From contig NZ_CP195121.1 of assembly GCF_052057775.1 (NCBI RefSeq), forward strand, positions 1-64,000: a stretch of DNA of 64,000 nucleotides, written 5' to 3'. Under the pieces are notes generated by a model. The model made no database searches, was not told the DNA's origin, and saw nothing but the letters and a program-made list of their open reading frames with translations. This stretch comes from Methanococcoides sp052057775 (GTDB lineage: Archaea; Halobacteriota; Methanosarcinia; Methanosarcinales; Methanosarcinaceae). Below, piece after piece: positions 63,243 to 64,000 of this stretch. Position 1 is the stretch's first letter. Every line of letters starts with the position of its first letter. The position numbers were made by a program, and so were the translations under genes.

Positions 63243-63954
63243 AAACAACAAAAAGGACATCCCGGAACTTGAAGATCTGGTAGAGATGACAGTGCACATC
63301 GATCAGGACCTCATCAAAGATTGTTCTGACTCAGGTGCGCGCACAGATGAGGCCAAGACCATCTACATGACAAGTCGTCGCATTGCCCACGACCTTATAG
63401 TGAAAGGAGAAAAGGAGACCCCTGAAGAACGCATAACCCAGCGTTGCGTGATCTCCACTGGAGACCCTTCTGTTGCAGATATCATGTGCTACACCAATGA
63501 TCCCGTAGAGGCAGGAGTAAAAGCCATCAAGAACGGTGCCCCTATCTTTGTGGACATCAACATGGTAAAGGCCGGAATTACAAAGAAAGGCCACAACTGT
63601 GAAGTGATCTGTGTCCTCGATGAAGATCAGAATGCAGAAGTTGCAAAGAAATACGGCATCACAAGAACTGCTGCCGGATTCCTTATGGCAAGGGACAGGA
63701 TCGAAGGTTCTATTGTAGCTATCGGAAATGCACCATCCGCAGCACTTGCAGTGTGCAGGATGATCGAGCACGGCATCAAGCCGGCACTAATAGTCGGAAC
63801 CCCTGTTGGTTTCGTCAACGCTGCAGAGTCCAAGGAAGAGGTAAGGAAGATGGACGTACCATCCATCACCTGCATCGGAACACGTGGCGGAACACCAATG
63901 GCAGTTGCATGCGTCAACGAGCTTGTTGCCATTGCAAAAGAAAGGGACGAGTGA
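63232..63954 (+). CDS. cbiC: Cobalt-precorrin-8 methylmutase
   Basis: Moves the C11 methyl to C12, giving cobyrinate. 240 residues: VEMTVHIDQDLIKD, MTSRRIAHDLI, RCVISTGDPSVADIM, GAPIFVDINMVKAGI and GNAPSAALAV with GTPVGFVNAAESKE. Overlaps cbiH by 11 bases. Last gene visible; a T-rich stretch follows to the window end. cbiD, cbiE, cbiJ and cbiA must lie elsewhere. Confidence 0.95.
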   Translation: MTTENNKKDIPELEDLVEMTVHIDQDLIKDCSDSGARTDEAKTIYMTSRRIAHDLIVKGEKETPEERITQRCVISTGDPSVADIMCYTNDPVEAGVKAIKNGAPIFVDINMVKAGITKKGHNCEVICVLDEDQNAEVAKKYGITRTAAGFLMARDRIEGSIVAIGNAPSAALAVCRMIEHGIKPALIVGTPVGFVNAAESKEEVRKMDVPSITCIGTRGGTPMAVACVNELVAIAKERDE

Positions 63955-64000
63955 TAATAGAATCACTCTTTTCTTCATCTTTTTTATTTCATAAATGGCT

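Overview
The window is a chromosomal segment of a methylotrophic or aceticlastic methanogenic archaeon of the Methanosarcinaceae. The best guess at genus is Methanococcoides or Methanolobus, but the genus is not proven. Evidence: a complete mcrBDCGA operon for methyl-coenzyme M reductase with mmp10 divergent from it, mer directly followed by fpoF (an arrangement known from Methanosarcina), archaeal PolD large subunit, archaeal ribosomal and RNA polymerase genes, the modified mevalonate pathway, F420H2 oxidase, and archaeal TATA promoters with Shine-Dalgarno leaders. No insertion sequence, prophage, CRISPR array or rRNA is visible. It reads as core genome with one redox-rich accessory stretch.

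Layout. 1-7.2 kb: pycB (cut by the left edge), a small secreted protein, polC, mmp10. 7.6-12.6 kb: mcr operon with terminator. 12.8-15.3 kb: proA-proB. 15.5-19 kb: a degenerate receiver-PAS-kinase protein, an AI-2E family permease, a PHP phosphoesterase. 19.09-19.47 kb: two tandem copies of what looks like an undescribed small RNA gene, each with its own promoter, terminal stem and U-tract. 19.5-26.5 kb: hflX, a small archaeal protein, membrane lipid and glycosyl transfer genes, an ArsR regulator, a PRT-wHTH fusion, a double-Cache lipoprotein. 26.7-28.1 kb: two tRNAs and amrS. 28.3-37.1 kb: the euryarchaeal ribosome, RNA polymerase and isoprenoid supercluster (rpl18e-rpl13-rps9-rpoN-tRNA-Pro with intron-rpoK-rps2-amrB-mvk-ipk-fni-rnj-idsA). 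37.2-39.8 kb: two small genes and serA. 40-49.4 kb: redox and oxygen-defence genes (thiol reductase, F420H2 oxidase, ferritin-like protein, rubrerythrin, archaeoflavoprotein, iron-sulfur flavoprotein, FNR-like flavoprotein, surface-anchored pentaheme cytochrome c, AhpD-like protein, two DUF2180 proteins), interrupted by ino1 and a DUF429 gene. 49.9-52.5 kb: mer-fpoF-nadM. 53.4-57.9 kb: a Fap7-type kinase and trpDFEG behind a promoter with three helically phased TGTAYA boxes. 58.1-64 kb: cobQ divergent from cbiTLFG(N)G(C)HC for the anaerobic corrin pathway.

How it fits together: mcr, mer, fpoF and mmp10 serve methanogenesis and F420 electron flow. The cbi genes and cobQ make the corrinoid that methyltransferases and Mmp10 use. 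The isoprenoid genes and ino1 supply ether-lipid precursors. The 44-49 kb operon could wire ferredoxin and flavoproteins to an extracytoplasmic multiheme cytochrome and to peroxide detoxification.

The most novel signals are the paired small RNAs at 19.1-19.5 kb, whose twin loops carry anti-Shine-Dalgarno-like seeds that differ in concert between the copies; three redox genes whose best-placed start codon is ATA; the triple-box trp operator; and the cytochrome-isf-FNR-rubrerythrin-afpA operon.
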